Program-made: the position numbers and the translations under genes
Part shown: piece after piece, positions 15,778-23,802 of the stretch
Layout of the letters: the number at the start of each line of letters is the position of its first letter
Position numbering within the stretch: position 1 is the stretch's first letter
NCBI RefSeq assembly: GCF_001676725.1
Contig: NZ_CP016172.1
Location: 4,278,001-4,342,000, forward strand
Reading direction: 5' to 3'
Length of the DNA stretch: 64,000 nt
Source of the DNA: Bordetella flabilis
GTDB lineage: Bacteria > Pseudomonadota > Gammaproteobacteria > Burkholderiales > Burkholderiaceae_B
Notes under the pieces: generated by a model
Databases searched by the model: none
Told to the model about the DNA's origin: nothing
The model's input: only the letters and a program-made list of their open reading frames with translations

Positions 15778-16614
15778 ATGGCAAAGAACAGCATTGATGC
15801 CTACGGCGCCAAGGGCAAAGGCAACCTACTCTCATTCGATCCTGACGAGCTCGTGCTTGTCACGGACGAGTCCAATCCACTGTACGACTCGCGCGTGCAC
15901 CTGCCGCTCGATGAGAACATGGTGCGCAATATCGACTATCAGGGCGTCCTGGTACCGATCGAAGTCACCAAAAATCCGGAAACCGGAGAGATCGAGGTCG
16001 TGACTGGCCGGCAGCGGGTGAAGAATTGCCGTGAGGCGAACCGCCGACGTCGAGAGCGCGGAGAGGCGATGCGGCTGATCCCGGGCTTTGTCCGCAAATT
16101 GAGTCTCCGGGAACGCGCCCTCGTGCTGTCCGCTGCAACTGCCAGCGAAAACGCTATCCGCCAGCAGGAAACACCTATCTCGCGCGCGGAAAAGATGGCA
16201 AGACAACTATCCCTCGGCCGGTCCGAAGAGGATATCGCGATTCTTTTCGGCGTCAAACCACAGACCGTCCGCGAGTCGCTTCAGCTGCTTGAATGCTGCG
16301 CCGCCGTCCAGAACGCCGTCGACGCCGGCAAGATCCGGCTGGCCCATGCCAAAGCACTCGCGCGGATGTCGCCCGAGGTACAGCGCGCAAAAGTCGCCGA
16401 ACTAATCGCGGCTGGCGAAGGAGTCAAGCCCCACGAGCGGGCACGACGCCAGGCCAAGGTCATCGACAGCAACAAGCCAAAGGCACGCACCAAGAAGGAA
16501 ATCACACAAGCGATCGAAGGCTCGACTGGTGAGTCGTTGCACGCCCTTCGTTGGGTGCTGGGGCTAGAGCCCACCCTGCCCCGCTTTGCTGCCACCGCCC
16601 AGGACGCACCATGA
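15778..16614 (+). CDS. ParB-like (ParB/RepB/Spo0J fold) phage protein
   Basis: A 278-residue protein. The N-terminal ParB nuclease-like domain includes PLDENMVRNIDYQGVLVPIEV and VVTGRQRVKNCREANRRR; the central helix-turn-helix covers EEDIAILFGVKPQTVRESLQLL; a basic KPHERARRQAKVI region follows. ATG 15778 with GAGAGG six bases before it is preferred to ATG 15736. No parA gene is near, so it is more likely a stand-alone DNA-binding or nuclease protein than a partition system. Confidence 0.75.
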   Translation: MAKNSIDAYGAKGKGNLLSFDPDELVLVTDESNPLYDSRVHLPLDENMVRNIDYQGVLVPIEVTKNPETGEIEVVTGRQRVKNCREANRRRRERGEAMRLIPGFVRKLSLRERALVLSAATASENAIRQQETPISRAEKMARQLSLGRSEEDIAILFGVKPQTVRESLQLLECCAAVQNAVDAGKIRLAHAKALARMSPEVQRAKVAELIAAGEGVKPHERARRQAKVIDSNKPKARTKKEITQAIEGSTGESLHALRWVLGLEPTLPRFAATAQDAP

Positions 16615-17036
16615 GCAACCGCCACCGCCAAGCCCGGCGACACAGGGCAATGCTTAAGCGCATCCCAGTATGCGCGCCGCTCCGCGACGAGTTCTCCATG
16701 CTGCTGCACACCTCGCTGTGGTGCCTCGATAACCAACCCAACAGCGAGGCGTTCAACAACCTGGCGCGAATCTTCAACGTTGTGGGCTTGGCGCTCGAAA
16801 ACGACTTTCGGCATCAGCAAGAGGCAAGGCTGATCGCGGGCGGGGCTTCTGCGCTAAACCAAGTGATGCGCAAAGTCGAGGCCGGACTGAAGCTGTCCGA
16901 GCACGAGTCGGCGCCGATTCGCGTTGCCATCAATTCGATGGACTCCCTGCTCGGCCGGTTGAGTGTTACTGACCTATACCTTGCGATGAAGCGTCTGGAC
17001 CGAATCGAAGACGCAAACGTGCAAGAGGGGGTATAG
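16611..17036 (+). CDS. Hypothetical phage protein
   Basis: A 141-residue, largely helical protein. It opens with a basic RHRQARRHRAMLKRIPV and has helices with LLHTSLWCLDNQPNSEAFNNLARIFNVVG. It resembles a widespread but uncharacterised type of small phage proteins that follow ParB-like genes. The ATG overlaps the ParB-like stop by 4 bases, supporting coupled translation. Confidence 0.6.
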   Translation: MSNRHRQARRHRAMLKRIPVCAPLRDEFSMLLHTSLWCLDNQPNSEAFNNLARIFNVVGLALENDFRHQQEARLIAGGASALNQVMRKVEAGLKLSEHESAPIRVAINSMDSLLGRLSVTDLYLAMKRLDRIEDANVQEGV

Positions 17037-17038
17037 CC

Positions 17039-17647
17039 ATGCGCGAGCGTCCCATCCTGTTCAGTGCTCCCATGGTTCGGGCAATCTTGGCCGGCACAAA
17101 GACCCAGACGCGCCGTGTTGTGAAGCCCGCGAAGGACCGCGATATCGGCTGCGCGCTGGCACCGTGCGAGCTGGCCGGCGAGATCAATCGTGGGGAGTAT
17201 CGAAATAGCTGGTACGGGAAGATCGGCGACCGGCTCTGGGTGCGAGAAACGCACCTCAACTCGTGGCGTATCAACCCAGAAGATCCCACGGGCCCACGTG
17301 TCTTTTCGCACGTTGCAGCCTTCGCAGCGGATGGCCACGAATTGAGCCCAGGGGAAAAGTGGATTCCTTCTATCCACATGCTCCGCGCCGCAAGCCGCAT
17401 CACCCTCGAGATTACCGGCGTGCGCGTGGAACGGTTGCAGCAGATAACCGCAGCCGACGCGCGCGCCGAGGGCATACTGGCTCGGGGTTGCCTAAGCTGC
17501 AGCGAGCCTGAGCCGTGCGGGTGCAGCTCTCCCCACTCGTCTTCGCTCGATGACTTTCGCAGCCTCTGGCTGGACATCAACGGACCGCGGTCCTGGAACG
17601 CCAATCCCTGGGTGTGGGTAGTGGAGTTTAGGAGGGTCGAGGCATGA
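17039..17647 (+). CDS. ASCH-like phage protein
   Basis: A 202-residue protein with the pattern common in phage ASCH-domain proteins: RPILFSAPMVRAILAGTKTQTRRVV at the N-terminus, GDRLWVRETHL in the middle, and IPSIHMLRAASRITLEITGVRVERLQQIT followed by DARAEGI. The C-terminal part has FRSLWLDINGPRSWNANPWVWVVEF. ASCH folds bind RNA or modified nucleosides; the role here is not known. A GC-rich cluster CLSCSEPEPCGCSSP near residue 150 may bind metal. Confidence 0.8.
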   Translation: MRERPILFSAPMVRAILAGTKTQTRRVVKPAKDRDIGCALAPCELAGEINRGEYRNSWYGKIGDRLWVRETHLNSWRINPEDPTGPRVFSHVAAFAADGHELSPGEKWIPSIHMLRAASRITLEITGVRVERLQQITAADARAEGILARGCLSCSEPEPCGCSSPHSSSLDDFRSLWLDINGPRSWNANPWVWVVEFRRVEA

Positions 17648-17673
17648 ATGCCCTACCACAGAACTCCTTTGCC

Positions 17674-17904
17674 CTATCCTCCGCCCACGGTCAAGGCCGG
17701 GTGGACCTCGTATTGCTCGGCCAACTGGTCTACCACCAATTTGACCGCAGTGACGGCGTTAAGGCTGTCTCGATTGGTCCAGTCGTACCCAGTCGCCGTC
17801 TCGATTGTGGCGCCTCGCGGTGTCAGGAACAACTGCACGTTAGCCGGAAGCCGCTTATTTGCTTCGGCGATGAACTGCTGCGGTGTGATTACCGGTTTGG
17901 CCAT
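17674..17904 (-). CDS. Small antisense-oriented phage gene
   Basis: A 76-residue protein read against the surrounding early operon. It has an excellent ribosome site (AGGGGAG five bases before ATG 17904) and a protein-like sequence: VITPQQFIAEANKRLPANVQLFLTPRGATI then AVTAVKLVVDQLAEQY. The plus-strand frames through the same DNA are low-complexity and Cys/Arg/Pro-rich. I do not recognise a family. Expression from its own promoter would be independent of the repressor-controlled operon, so it may be a lysogenic (moron) gene. Confidence 0.65.
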   Translation of the reverse strand: MAKPVITPQQFIAEANKRLPANVQLFLTPRGATIETATGYDWTNRDSLNAVTAVKLVVDQLAEQYEVHPALTVGGG

Positions 17905-17948
17905 GGTTCTCCCCTTTGCGTAACCGCCGATCGTACTGCTCCCCCGCC

Positions 17949-18020
17949 ATGTCCCGCAACAGCGGCAGGAAGCACGAGAACCCGGGCCGCGATGTGCCGT
18001 TTCCGGGCCAGGAGGATTGA
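17949..18020 (+). CDS. Possible 23-residue leader peptide
   Basis: ATG 17949 opens a short frame (starting MSRNSGRKHENPG) whose stop at 18018-18020 lies next to GTG 18022 of the following gene and contains its ribosome site. No good ribosome site precedes it. It may be a translated leader or chance. Confidence 0.25.
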   Translation: MSRNSGRKHENPGRDVPFPGQED

Positions 18021-18021
18021 C

Positions 18022-18201
18022 GTGGACCAGCTCGCCCTATTCGACCAACAGCCACAGCAGCCGAAGTCCGCGGAACAACTGACCTATGAGGCATGGCCTT
18101 TTCCCGGCTTGAGCTGGGAGCAGCATCAGGAGATTCAAGCCGAATGGAAGGCCTACGCCGAGAAGCGGCGCCGCGAGCAACATCGGAGGATCGCAGCATG
18201 A
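18022..18201 (+). CDS. Small hypothetical phage protein
   Basis: A 59-residue protein starting at GTG 18022, with GGAGGA five bases upstream. The segment QLTYEAWPFPGLSWEQHQEI and a basic helical end (WKAYAEKRRREQHRRIAA) look like a real small protein. The larger open frame to 17644 covers the antisense gene and is not coding-like. It overlaps the next gene by ATGA. Confidence 0.6.
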   Translation: MDQLALFDQQPQQPKSAEQLTYEAWPFPGLSWEQHQEIQAEWKAYAEKRRREQHRRIAA

Positions 18202-18671
18202 CCGCCGCCATCCTTGACCCCTGCTGCGGCGGCCGCAGCTTCTGGTTCGACCCTCAGCACCAGGGGGTCCTATTCGGCGACATCCGCAGCGAGCAGCACA
18301 CCCTATGCGACGGCCGCGCGTTCAACATCACGCCGGATCTGAACATGGACTTCCGCGCGATGCCGTTCGCCGATGAATCGTTCCGCCTGGTGGTGTTCGA
18401 TCCGCCTCACCTTCGCCGGGCCGGCCGGGATAGCTGGCTGCGGGCCAAGTACGGACTGCTGGGCGATGACTGGCAGGACGACCTGCGCCGCGGATTCGCC
18501 GAATGCTTCCGCGTCCTCAAGCCCGAAGGCCTCCTAATTTTCAAATGGAACGAAACCCAGATCCCAGTGAGCAAGATTTTGCCGCTGGCCATGGCGAGGC
18601 CTCTTTTTGGGCACAAGTCGGGCAAGCGCGTCGATACACACTGGATCACCTTCATGAAGGACGTAGCATGA
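18198..18671 (+). CDS. Class I SAM-dependent methyltransferase
   Basis: A 157-residue small methyltransferase. ILDPCCGGRSFWFD (residues 5-18) is the SAM-binding motif I and LVVFDPPHL is motif IV, of the DPP(Y/H) kind used by amino-methyltransferases acting on DNA bases or proteins. FRVLKPEGLLIFKWNETQ is motif VI-like. No target-recognition domain is visible. It directly precedes a C5 methyltransferase, so both may modify phage DNA against host restriction. The exact substrate is not known. Confidence 0.8.
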   Translation: MTAAILDPCCGGRSFWFDPQHQGVLFGDIRSEQHTLCDGRAFNITPDLNMDFRAMPFADESFRLVVFDPPHLRRAGRDSWLRAKYGLLGDDWQDDLRRGFAECFRVLKPEGLLIFKWNETQIPVSKILPLAMARPLFGHKSGKRVDTHWITFMKDVA

Positions 18672-20575
18672 TCCGCAACCAGTTCGTCTTGGACGTTCAC
18701 CCGGAGATTCTCGTGGACAACTTCGCCGGCGGCGGCGGAGCATCCACCGGCATCGAAATGGCCCTTGGCCGCTGCGTAGATATCGCAATCAACCACGACC
18801 CCGAAGCCGTGGCGATGCACGAGATCAACCACCCGCAGACGCGGCACTACTGCGAATCGGTGTGGGACGTGGATCCAGTGGAGGCGACCCAAGGCCGACC
18901 GGTCGGGCTGGCGTGGTTCAGCCCCGACTGCAAGCATTTCAGTAAAGCCAAGGGCGGCAAGCCCCGCGACAAGCGCATACGCGGCCTGGCCTGGATTGTT
19001 CTGCGCTGGGCCGCGCTGGTGCGCCCGCGCGTCATCATGCTGGAGAACGTCGAGGAATTCCGGACCTGGGGCCCCTTGCTGGAAAGCGGCCAGCCCTGCC
19101 CGGCGCGTAAGGGCCAGACCTTCCGGTCCTTCATCCACCAGCTGCAGGAGAAGGGGTACGCCGTCGAACACCGCGAGCTGCGCGCCTGCGACTACGGCGC
19201 GCCGACCATCCGCAAGCGCCTGTTTCTGATCGCCCGATGCGATGGTCAGCCGATCGTATGGCCTGAGCCGACGCACGGCGCGCCCACGTCTCCCGAGGTG
19301 CAGGCCGGTCAACGCAAGCCGTGGCGCACCGCGGCTGACTGCATCGACTGGTCTATCCCCTGCCCGTCGATCTTCGAGCGCCAGCGCCCCCTTGCCGAGG
19401 CCACCCTGAGGCGAATCGCGCGGGGGATCCGACGCTATGTGATCGACGCGGCGCAGCCTTTCATCGTCGGCGCCGGCGGTCCGGTTTATTCGGGCAAGCC
19501 CGTGCCGGCGAACCGCCCGTTTGGCGCGCTGACGACGGAAAACCATCGGCACGTGGTTGTGCCCCACATCACGAAGTTCCGGACCGGATCGACCGGGGCC
19601 GCCCTAGGCGAGCCGATGCCGACCATTACGGCGGGTCCCAAGGAGAATCCCGCTGGCGCGCCGCATGCGGTCGGGATCGTGGCACCCAGCCTCGTTAAGG
19701 TAAACCACGGGGGCGACGATTTCCGAGGCCGGCCGCTTGATGCTCCGATCGCTACGCTGACCGGGAAGCACGGCACCGGCATCGTTGCTCCAACGCTGGT
19801 GCAGGCAGGTTTCGGCGAACGGCCGGGCCAAGCGCCTCGGTGCCTGGACCTGCACAAGCCGCTCGGCACCGTCACTGCGCAGGGCCGGAAGCATGCCCTG
19901 GTTTCCGCCTTCCTGGCCAAGCACTATGGCGGCAACTATGACGGGCCCGGCCTGCCGCTGGGTGGGCCTATGCACACGGCCACCACCGTGGACCACCACG
20001 CGGTGGTCGCTGCGCAGCTGGTCGGCTGCGGCGGTCGGGCCGGGCAAAGCCGCCCGCGCGATGCTGGCGAGCCGGCGCAGACACTGACGGCGAAGGCCGA
20101 CACCTGCGTCGTGACGTCGCACCTGGCGAAGCTGCGCAATAACCAGTTCGGCCAAGCCACCGATGAGCCCATGCCAACGCTGACCGCCGGCGGCGGCCAT
20201 GTCGCTGACGTGCGCGCGTTCCTGGTGAAGTACTACAGCGAAGGCGGCCAGGATCAGGACTGCCGGGACCCGATGCACACCATCCCCACCAAGGACCGCA
20301 TCGGCCTGGTGACGGTCGCCGGCCAGGAATATGTCATCGCCGACATAGGCATGCGAATGCTGGAGCCGCACGAGCTGTACGCCGCCCAGGGCTTTCCGGG
20401 CGACTACATCATCGCCCCCACCATCAACGGCCGCCGGCTTCCCAAGCACGCACAGGTGCGGATGTGCGGCAACAGCGTATGCCCGCCGCTTGCGGCGGCC
20501 CTCGTCCGCGCCAACGTGTCGGATCTGTCGGCATGGACGCCACGGGAAGCAAAGGAAAAGAGGGTCGCAGCATGA
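18668..20575 (+). CDS. DNA cytosine-5 methyltransferase with an internal repeat array
   Basis: A 635-residue enzyme. DNFAGGGGAS (residues 17-26) is motif I, FSPDCKHFS with Cys88 is the catalytic loop, LENV at 125-128 is motif VI, and ACDYGAPTIRKRLFLIA is motif VIII. The C-terminal QGFPGDYI and QVRMCGNSV are motifs IX-X. Between them, residues about 283-545 contain some eight degenerate copies of a 30-40 residue unit with the core P-x-x-T-(L/I/V)-T. This is where the target recognition domain lies, so it may be built from repeated modules. ATG 18668 overlaps the preceding stop. Confidence 0.92.
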   Translation: MIRNQFVLDVHPEILVDNFAGGGGASTGIEMALGRCVDIAINHDPEAVAMHEINHPQTRHYCESVWDVDPVEATQGRPVGLAWFSPDCKHFSKAKGGKPRDKRIRGLAWIVLRWAALVRPRVIMLENVEEFRTWGPLLESGQPCPARKGQTFRSFIHQLQEKGYAVEHRELRACDYGAPTIRKRLFLIARCDGQPIVWPEPTHGAPTSPEVQAGQRKPWRTAADCIDWSIPCPSIFERQRPLAEATLRRIARGIRRYVIDAAQPFIVGAGGPVYSGKPVPANRPFGALTTENHRHVVVPHITKFRTGSTGAALGEPMPTITAGPKENPAGAPHAVGIVAPSLVKVNHGGDDFRGRPLDAPIATLTGKHGTGIVAPTLVQAGFGERPGQAPRCLDLHKPLGTVTAQGRKHALVSAFLAKHYGGNYDGPGLPLGGPMHTATTVDHHAVVAAQLVGCGGRAGQSRPRDAGEPAQTLTAKADTCVVTSHLAKLRNNQFGQATDEPMPTLTAGGGHVADVRAFLVKYYSEGGQDQDCRDPMHTIPTKDRIGLVTVAGQEYVIADIGMRMLEPHELYAAQGFPGDYIIAPTINGRRLPKHAQVRMCGNSVCPPLAAALVRANVSDLSAWTPREAKEKRVAA

Positions 20576-20937
20576 ACACCATGACTCTGGACGAGTTCCA
20601 CGCCGCCTGCAAGGCACAGGCAAAAAGCGCCGAAGTGATCGTCTTCAAATGCCCCATGTGCGCAACCCTTCAAACCGCGCGCGAGCTGATCGCCGCAGAC
20701 GCTGGTCCGGATTTTGATGCGGTGGAACGGTATCTCGGCTTCTCCTGCATCGGTCGATTTACCGGGGCAGCAGGGCCACGGCGGCAGCCAGATGGATTGC
20801 CGTGCGACTGGACCCTGGGCGGCCTCTTCCGGACCCACCGCCTAGAGGTGATAACGCCTGACGGGCTGCACCATCCGCGCTTCGAACTGGCAATGCTCGA
20901 AGAGGCGCAGGCCCACCGCGCCAGCAAGGGGTTGTAG
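20572..20937 (+). CDS. Conserved phage protein with CPMC motif
   Basis: A 121-residue protein with MTLDEFHAACKAQAKSAEVIVFKCPMC at the N-terminus and conserved blocks FSCIGRFTGA, GLPCDWTLGGLF and LEVITPDGLHHPRFE. I recognise it as a type recurring in betaproteobacterial and pseudomonad prophages, but no function is established. CPMC and two further Cys could bind zinc. The ATG overlaps the methyltransferase stop by 4 bases. Confidence 0.65.
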   Translation: MNTMTLDEFHAACKAQAKSAEVIVFKCPMCATLQTARELIAADAGPDFDAVERYLGFSCIGRFTGAAGPRRQPDGLPCDWTLGGLFRTHRLEVITPDGLHHPRFELAMLEEAQAHRASKGL

Positions 20938-20939
20938 CC

Positions 20940-21800
20940 ATGGGCTGGTCTATCGGATACGACGAGAACTGGCGCCGCGATATCGGCTACGGCGTGCCCG
21001 CGGAATGCGATCACCCCGGCTGCCGTGAGCAGATCGACCGCGGCCTCGCGCACGTGTGCGGCCATCAGCAACCCTATGGCGGCGACGACGGCTGCGGCCT
21101 CTATTTCTGCCATGCCCATGGTGGTGGCAGTCTGTGCGCGCACTGCGCCGCCGGAGACGGCCAAACGTTCACCGCGAAGCCGGACGTCATGGAATGGACG
21201 CAGCACAAGCTGACGGACCCATCCTGGGCTCAATGGCGGAATGAAAATCCGGCCGAGGTTGCGCGCCTGACGTGCCGCCACGCGCCGGGAACGACGATGA
21301 GCGCAATCCTTTCGCCATGCGGCACGTACCGCTACCGCCTCGAGCGCACTGTCGGCATGGTGGGCCCGGTATACGCCTTCTTCGGGATCAACCCTAGCAC
21401 GGCGGACGCCAGCATGGACGATGCCACGGTGCGGAAGTGGATCGGCTTCACGAAGCGGTGGGGCGCCAGCCGGTTCATCGTCGGCAATGTATGGCCGCTG
21501 CGCGCGACAGATGTGCGTCTGCTGGCCAGATCGACGCGCTGGCGCGACATTGGCCTAGAAAACGAGCGCCACATCCTGGCCATGGCCGCCGAGGCCGATG
21601 TGCTGGTGCCCTGCTGGGGCGACCGAAAGAAGGTGCCGCGGGCGATGCACAACGAGATTGACGAGTTACTTTCGCTGCTCCGCGGCACCCGCAAGCCGAT
21701 CATGCATTTCGGCCTCACAGCCAGCGGCGACCCAAAACACCCGCTGATGTTGGCCTACGACACGCCGCTCATTCCTTGGGAGGTCAGCGATGGACGATAG
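20940..21800 (+). CDS. DUF1643 protein with an N-terminal Cys/His-rich domain
   Basis: A 286-residue protein in two parts. Residues 1 to about 90 carry zinc-binding-like clusters (CDHPGC, CGHQQ, CGLYFCHAH, CAHC). From residue 120 to the end is a DUF1643 domain: LSPCGTYRYRLER, then FGINPSTADASMDDATVRKWIGF and a GASRFIVGNVWPLRATD stretch. An internal ATG (21297) with GGGA before it could start the DUF1643 part alone. The two halves are usually separate genes as far as I know, so this is either a fusion or a gene with two products. Function unknown. Confidence 0.75.
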   Translation: MGWSIGYDENWRRDIGYGVPAECDHPGCREQIDRGLAHVCGHQQPYGGDDGCGLYFCHAHGGGSLCAHCAAGDGQTFTAKPDVMEWTQHKLTDPSWAQWRNENPAEVARLTCRHAPGTTMSAILSPCGTYRYRLERTVGMVGPVYAFFGINPSTADASMDDATVRKWIGFTKRWGASRFIVGNVWPLRATDVRLLARSTRWRDIGLENERHILAMAAEADVLVPCWGDRKKVPRAMHNEIDELLSLLRGTRKPIMHFGLTASGDPKHPLMLAYDTPLIPWEVSDGR

Positions 21801-22194
21801 CAAGGAACTGCTCAGGAGAGCGGCGAAGGCGGCGGGCGGCCTGGACTGGCAATGGTGGACCTCCAACTCGTATCGGCGCCTGACGTTCAAGAACGGCCAG
21901 AACACCCGCGACGGCGGCGCGCTGAGCGGTACAGTGCATCCGCATGATAAGTGGCCTGATGTATCAATGGCCCCGGGCGTGCAGGAGTTCATCGAGCGCG
22001 CCAGCCCCAAGGCTGTCCTTTCGCTGCTGGACCGCATCGCGGAACTGGAGGCGGCGCTGCGGCCGTTCTCCGCTGCCGCGCCCGACTGGACGATAGACAT
22101 CAAGGACAACCGTTGGATCGATAGTCGGCACAACATATACGTAGGTGATCTTCGTCGCGCTGCCGCTGCGCTGGGAGGGGATGATGTCCAGTGA
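21790..22194 (+). CDS. Ead/Ea22-like phage protein
   Basis: A 134-residue protein. The C-terminal half, PGVQEFIERASPKAVLSLLDRIAELEAALRPF, is the conserved coiled-coil region of Ead/Ea22-like proteins of lambdoid phages; the N-terminal LLRRAAKAAGGLDWQWWTS is variable. The start overlaps the preceding gene by 11 bases. These proteins are non-essential early proteins of unknown role. Confidence 0.65.
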   Translation: MDDSKELLRRAAKAAGGLDWQWWTSNSYRRLTFKNGQNTRDGGALSGTVHPHDKWPDVSMAPGVQEFIERASPKAVLSLLDRIAELEAALRPFSAAAPDWTIDIKDNRWIDSRHNIYVGDLRRAAAALGGDDVQ

Positions 22195-22387
22195 CGGCAA
22201 CGTCTGGAACTGCTGGCCATGCTGGCCAAAGCTGTGTCGCTGCGGCGCTCCCATCTCGTTCGAAGAGATGCAGCGTGGACCCGGCCAGCCCGAGGGGACG
22301 CCGCCAGCGACCTCCGGATCATCTTGCCTGGTCCACGGGGAGTGTGTGGCGGCCGGCGGCACCGGAGTTCCTTGGGAGGCCGCGTAA
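22181..22387 (+). CDS. Small Cys-rich phage protein
   Basis: A 68-residue protein with CWPCWPKLCRCGAP near its N-terminus and a later CLVHGEC, which could coordinate zinc. GGGAGGGG lies directly before two adjacent ATG codons (22181, 22184); the second has the better spacing. It overlaps the Ea22-like stop and its own stop overlaps the next start (TAATG). Function unknown. Confidence 0.5.
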   Translation: MMSSDGNVWNCWPCWPKLCRCGAPISFEEMQRGPGQPEGTPPATSGSSCLVHGECVAAGGTGVPWEAA

Positions 22388-22731
22388 TGGAGAAGCGCTG
22401 TTTCAGCACCGGCGAAGCCCAGGAATACCTTGGCATCAAGCGCCGTTTTTTTGACACTCATATTGCGCCGCTGTTGGCGGGCAAGGGTATTCCCGCAGGG
22501 ACGTCGATCGTGTACGAACGAGCCGACCTGGACGCCGCCTGGGATCGTTATAAACTTACCGCGGGCAATGGGCGTCCTGCGCAACCTGAAGGAAGAACAC
22601 CATGGGACGTTCCAAAACGACCGGCATCTACCCCGCAGCCGATGGCACGTATGAGGTTGATGCCTACTACCGAAAGCAGCGCATTCGCAAGCGCAGTTTC
22701 GCGCGGTATGAAGATGCGGAAGCATTCCTGA
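22387..22731 (+). CDS. Excisionase-like DNA-binding protein
   Basis: A 114-residue protein. The first 57 residues (CFSTGEAQEYLGIKRRFFDTHIAPLL, then SIVYERADLDAAWDRYKL) form a MerR-type winged helix as in AlpA and Xis proteins, which direct excision. The remaining 57 residues are low-complexity and overlap the integrase gene by 130 bases in another frame. Position directly before the integrase supports excisionase function. Confirmation would need binding sites near att. Confidence 0.7.
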   Translation: MEKRCFSTGEAQEYLGIKRRFFDTHIAPLLAGKGIPAGTSIVYERADLDAAWDRYKLTAGNGRPAQPEGRTPWDVPKRPASTPQPMARMRLMPTTESSAFASAVSRGMKMRKHS

Positions 22732-23780
22732 TCGACGCCAAAGCAAGGATCGGCGCCGGCACCGCATTGGGACAACGCCCGAAAACTACGCTGGACTTCG
22801 CTGCAGCACACCACCTGACTCTCAAACAGGAAATGCCTTCTTGGGAGACAGACCGCTATCTGCTCACACCGGTAGTGGAAGAATGCGGCTCTTTAACCCT
22901 CGACGAAATATCGGATGAAACCCTCCAGCCATTCCTGAAGCGGCGGATAGCGGACGGCGTCAAAAATGGAACCATCAATGACGCACTTTCAATCGTGCAG
23001 ACGATCTGCAACCGCGCAGCGACAGTGTGGCGCCACCCGAACGGCATGACCTGGTTGGAGTATCCGCCGAAGCTGACCATGCTGGATGAGAGCGACAAGC
23101 GTCCACCACGGCCCATATCGTGGGCGGAACAGCGGGCGCTACTGCCTCTGATGCCACCCCATCTGGAGAAGATGGCACTCTTCAACTTGAACACCGGCTT
23201 GCGAGAGGACCCGCTGGTGCACCTGAGCTGGCACTGGGAGGCGCGCGTACCATTGGCCGATGGCCTGATCGTGTCCGTGTTCGTCGTGCCGCGAAGACAC
23301 GTTAAAGGCCGGAAGGCGGAGCGCATCGTGGTGTGCAACAGCGTGGCACAGTCGATCATTGAGAGCCAGCGCGGGCGTCACCCAGACCGTGTATTCACCT
23401 ATGCGCAACGGACGAAGATCGGCTCAAAGACCAAGGCCAAGCATAGACCCGTGGGATCGATGAACAACACAGCTTGGCAGAACGCAAGATCGAAGGCGGG
23501 CCTTGGCGACCTGCACGTTCATGATCTGCGACATACCGTCGGCATGCGCCTTCGGGATGCCGGTGTTGCGCCCCGCACGCAGGACGAGATCCTATGGCAT
23601 AGCAAAGCGGGAATGACGAATCACTACGCGATTGCCATGGTTCGAGAGCTATATGAGGCGCTGGAACTCATCAAGCAGCCTGGGGAAGCAGGCGATTCGG
23701 CCAACCTACTGGCCCTCGTCCGCTCAATCCAGATGCAGCAAGTCCCCCAGAAGTCCCCCAGCGAAAGAAAAGCGGCCTGA
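22602..23780 (+). CDS. int: Tyrosine-recombinase phage integrase
   Basis: A 392-residue integrase. The N-terminal ~75 residues (ADGTYEVDAYYRKQRIRKRSF) form the arm-binding type domain. Catalytic residues visible are Arg201 (TGLRED), His307-Arg310-His311 in HDLRHT, His333 (LWHSK) and the nucleophile Tyr342 (NHYA). The gene ends 51 bases before the 3' end of tRNA-Arg, the expected attachment target. Its stop codon lies within the stem of a terminator hairpin on the opposite strand. Confidence 0.95.
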   Translation: MGRSKTTGIYPAADGTYEVDAYYRKQRIRKRSFARYEDAEAFLIDAKARIGAGTALGQRPKTTLDFAAAHHLTLKQEMPSWETDRYLLTPVVEECGSLTLDEISDETLQPFLKRRIADGVKNGTINDALSIVQTICNRAATVWRHPNGMTWLEYPPKLTMLDESDKRPPRPISWAEQRALLPLMPPHLEKMALFNLNTGLREDPLVHLSWHWEARVPLADGLIVSVFVVPRRHVKGRKAERIVVCNSVAQSIIESQRGRHPDRVFTYAQRTKIGSKTKAKHRPVGSMNNTAWQNARSKAGLGDLHVHDLRHTVGMRLRDAGVAPRTQDEILWHSKAGMTNHYAIAMVRELYEALELIKQPGEAGDSANLLALVRSIQMQQVPQKSPSERKAA

Positions 23781-23802
23781 CGGGGGAGACCGTCAGGCCG
23801 CT
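23761..23802 (-). terminator. Terminator downstream of tRNA-Arg, overlapping the int stop
   Basis: A perfect 13-bp stem (23771-23783 with 23790-23802, 6-base loop) is followed on the minus strand by TTTTCTTTC. It would end transcription of tRNA-Arg. On the plus strand it forms the same hairpin at the int stop but has no U-tract. Confidence 0.8.

Noticed and set aside
15778..16614. Plasmid-type ParAB partition system
   Set aside because: Only a ParB-like gene is present; no ParA ATPase or centromere-like repeats are seen, and it sits in a phage early operon.
17644..18021. Plus-strand extension of the 59-residue gene to ATG 17644
   Set aside because: The encoded sequence is Cys/Arg/Pro-rich and overlaps a well-formed minus-strand gene; GTG 18022 has a strong ribosome site.
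18407..19567. 386-residue minus-strand frame opposite the methyltransferases
   Set aside because: Shadow of two clear methyltransferase genes on the plus strand.
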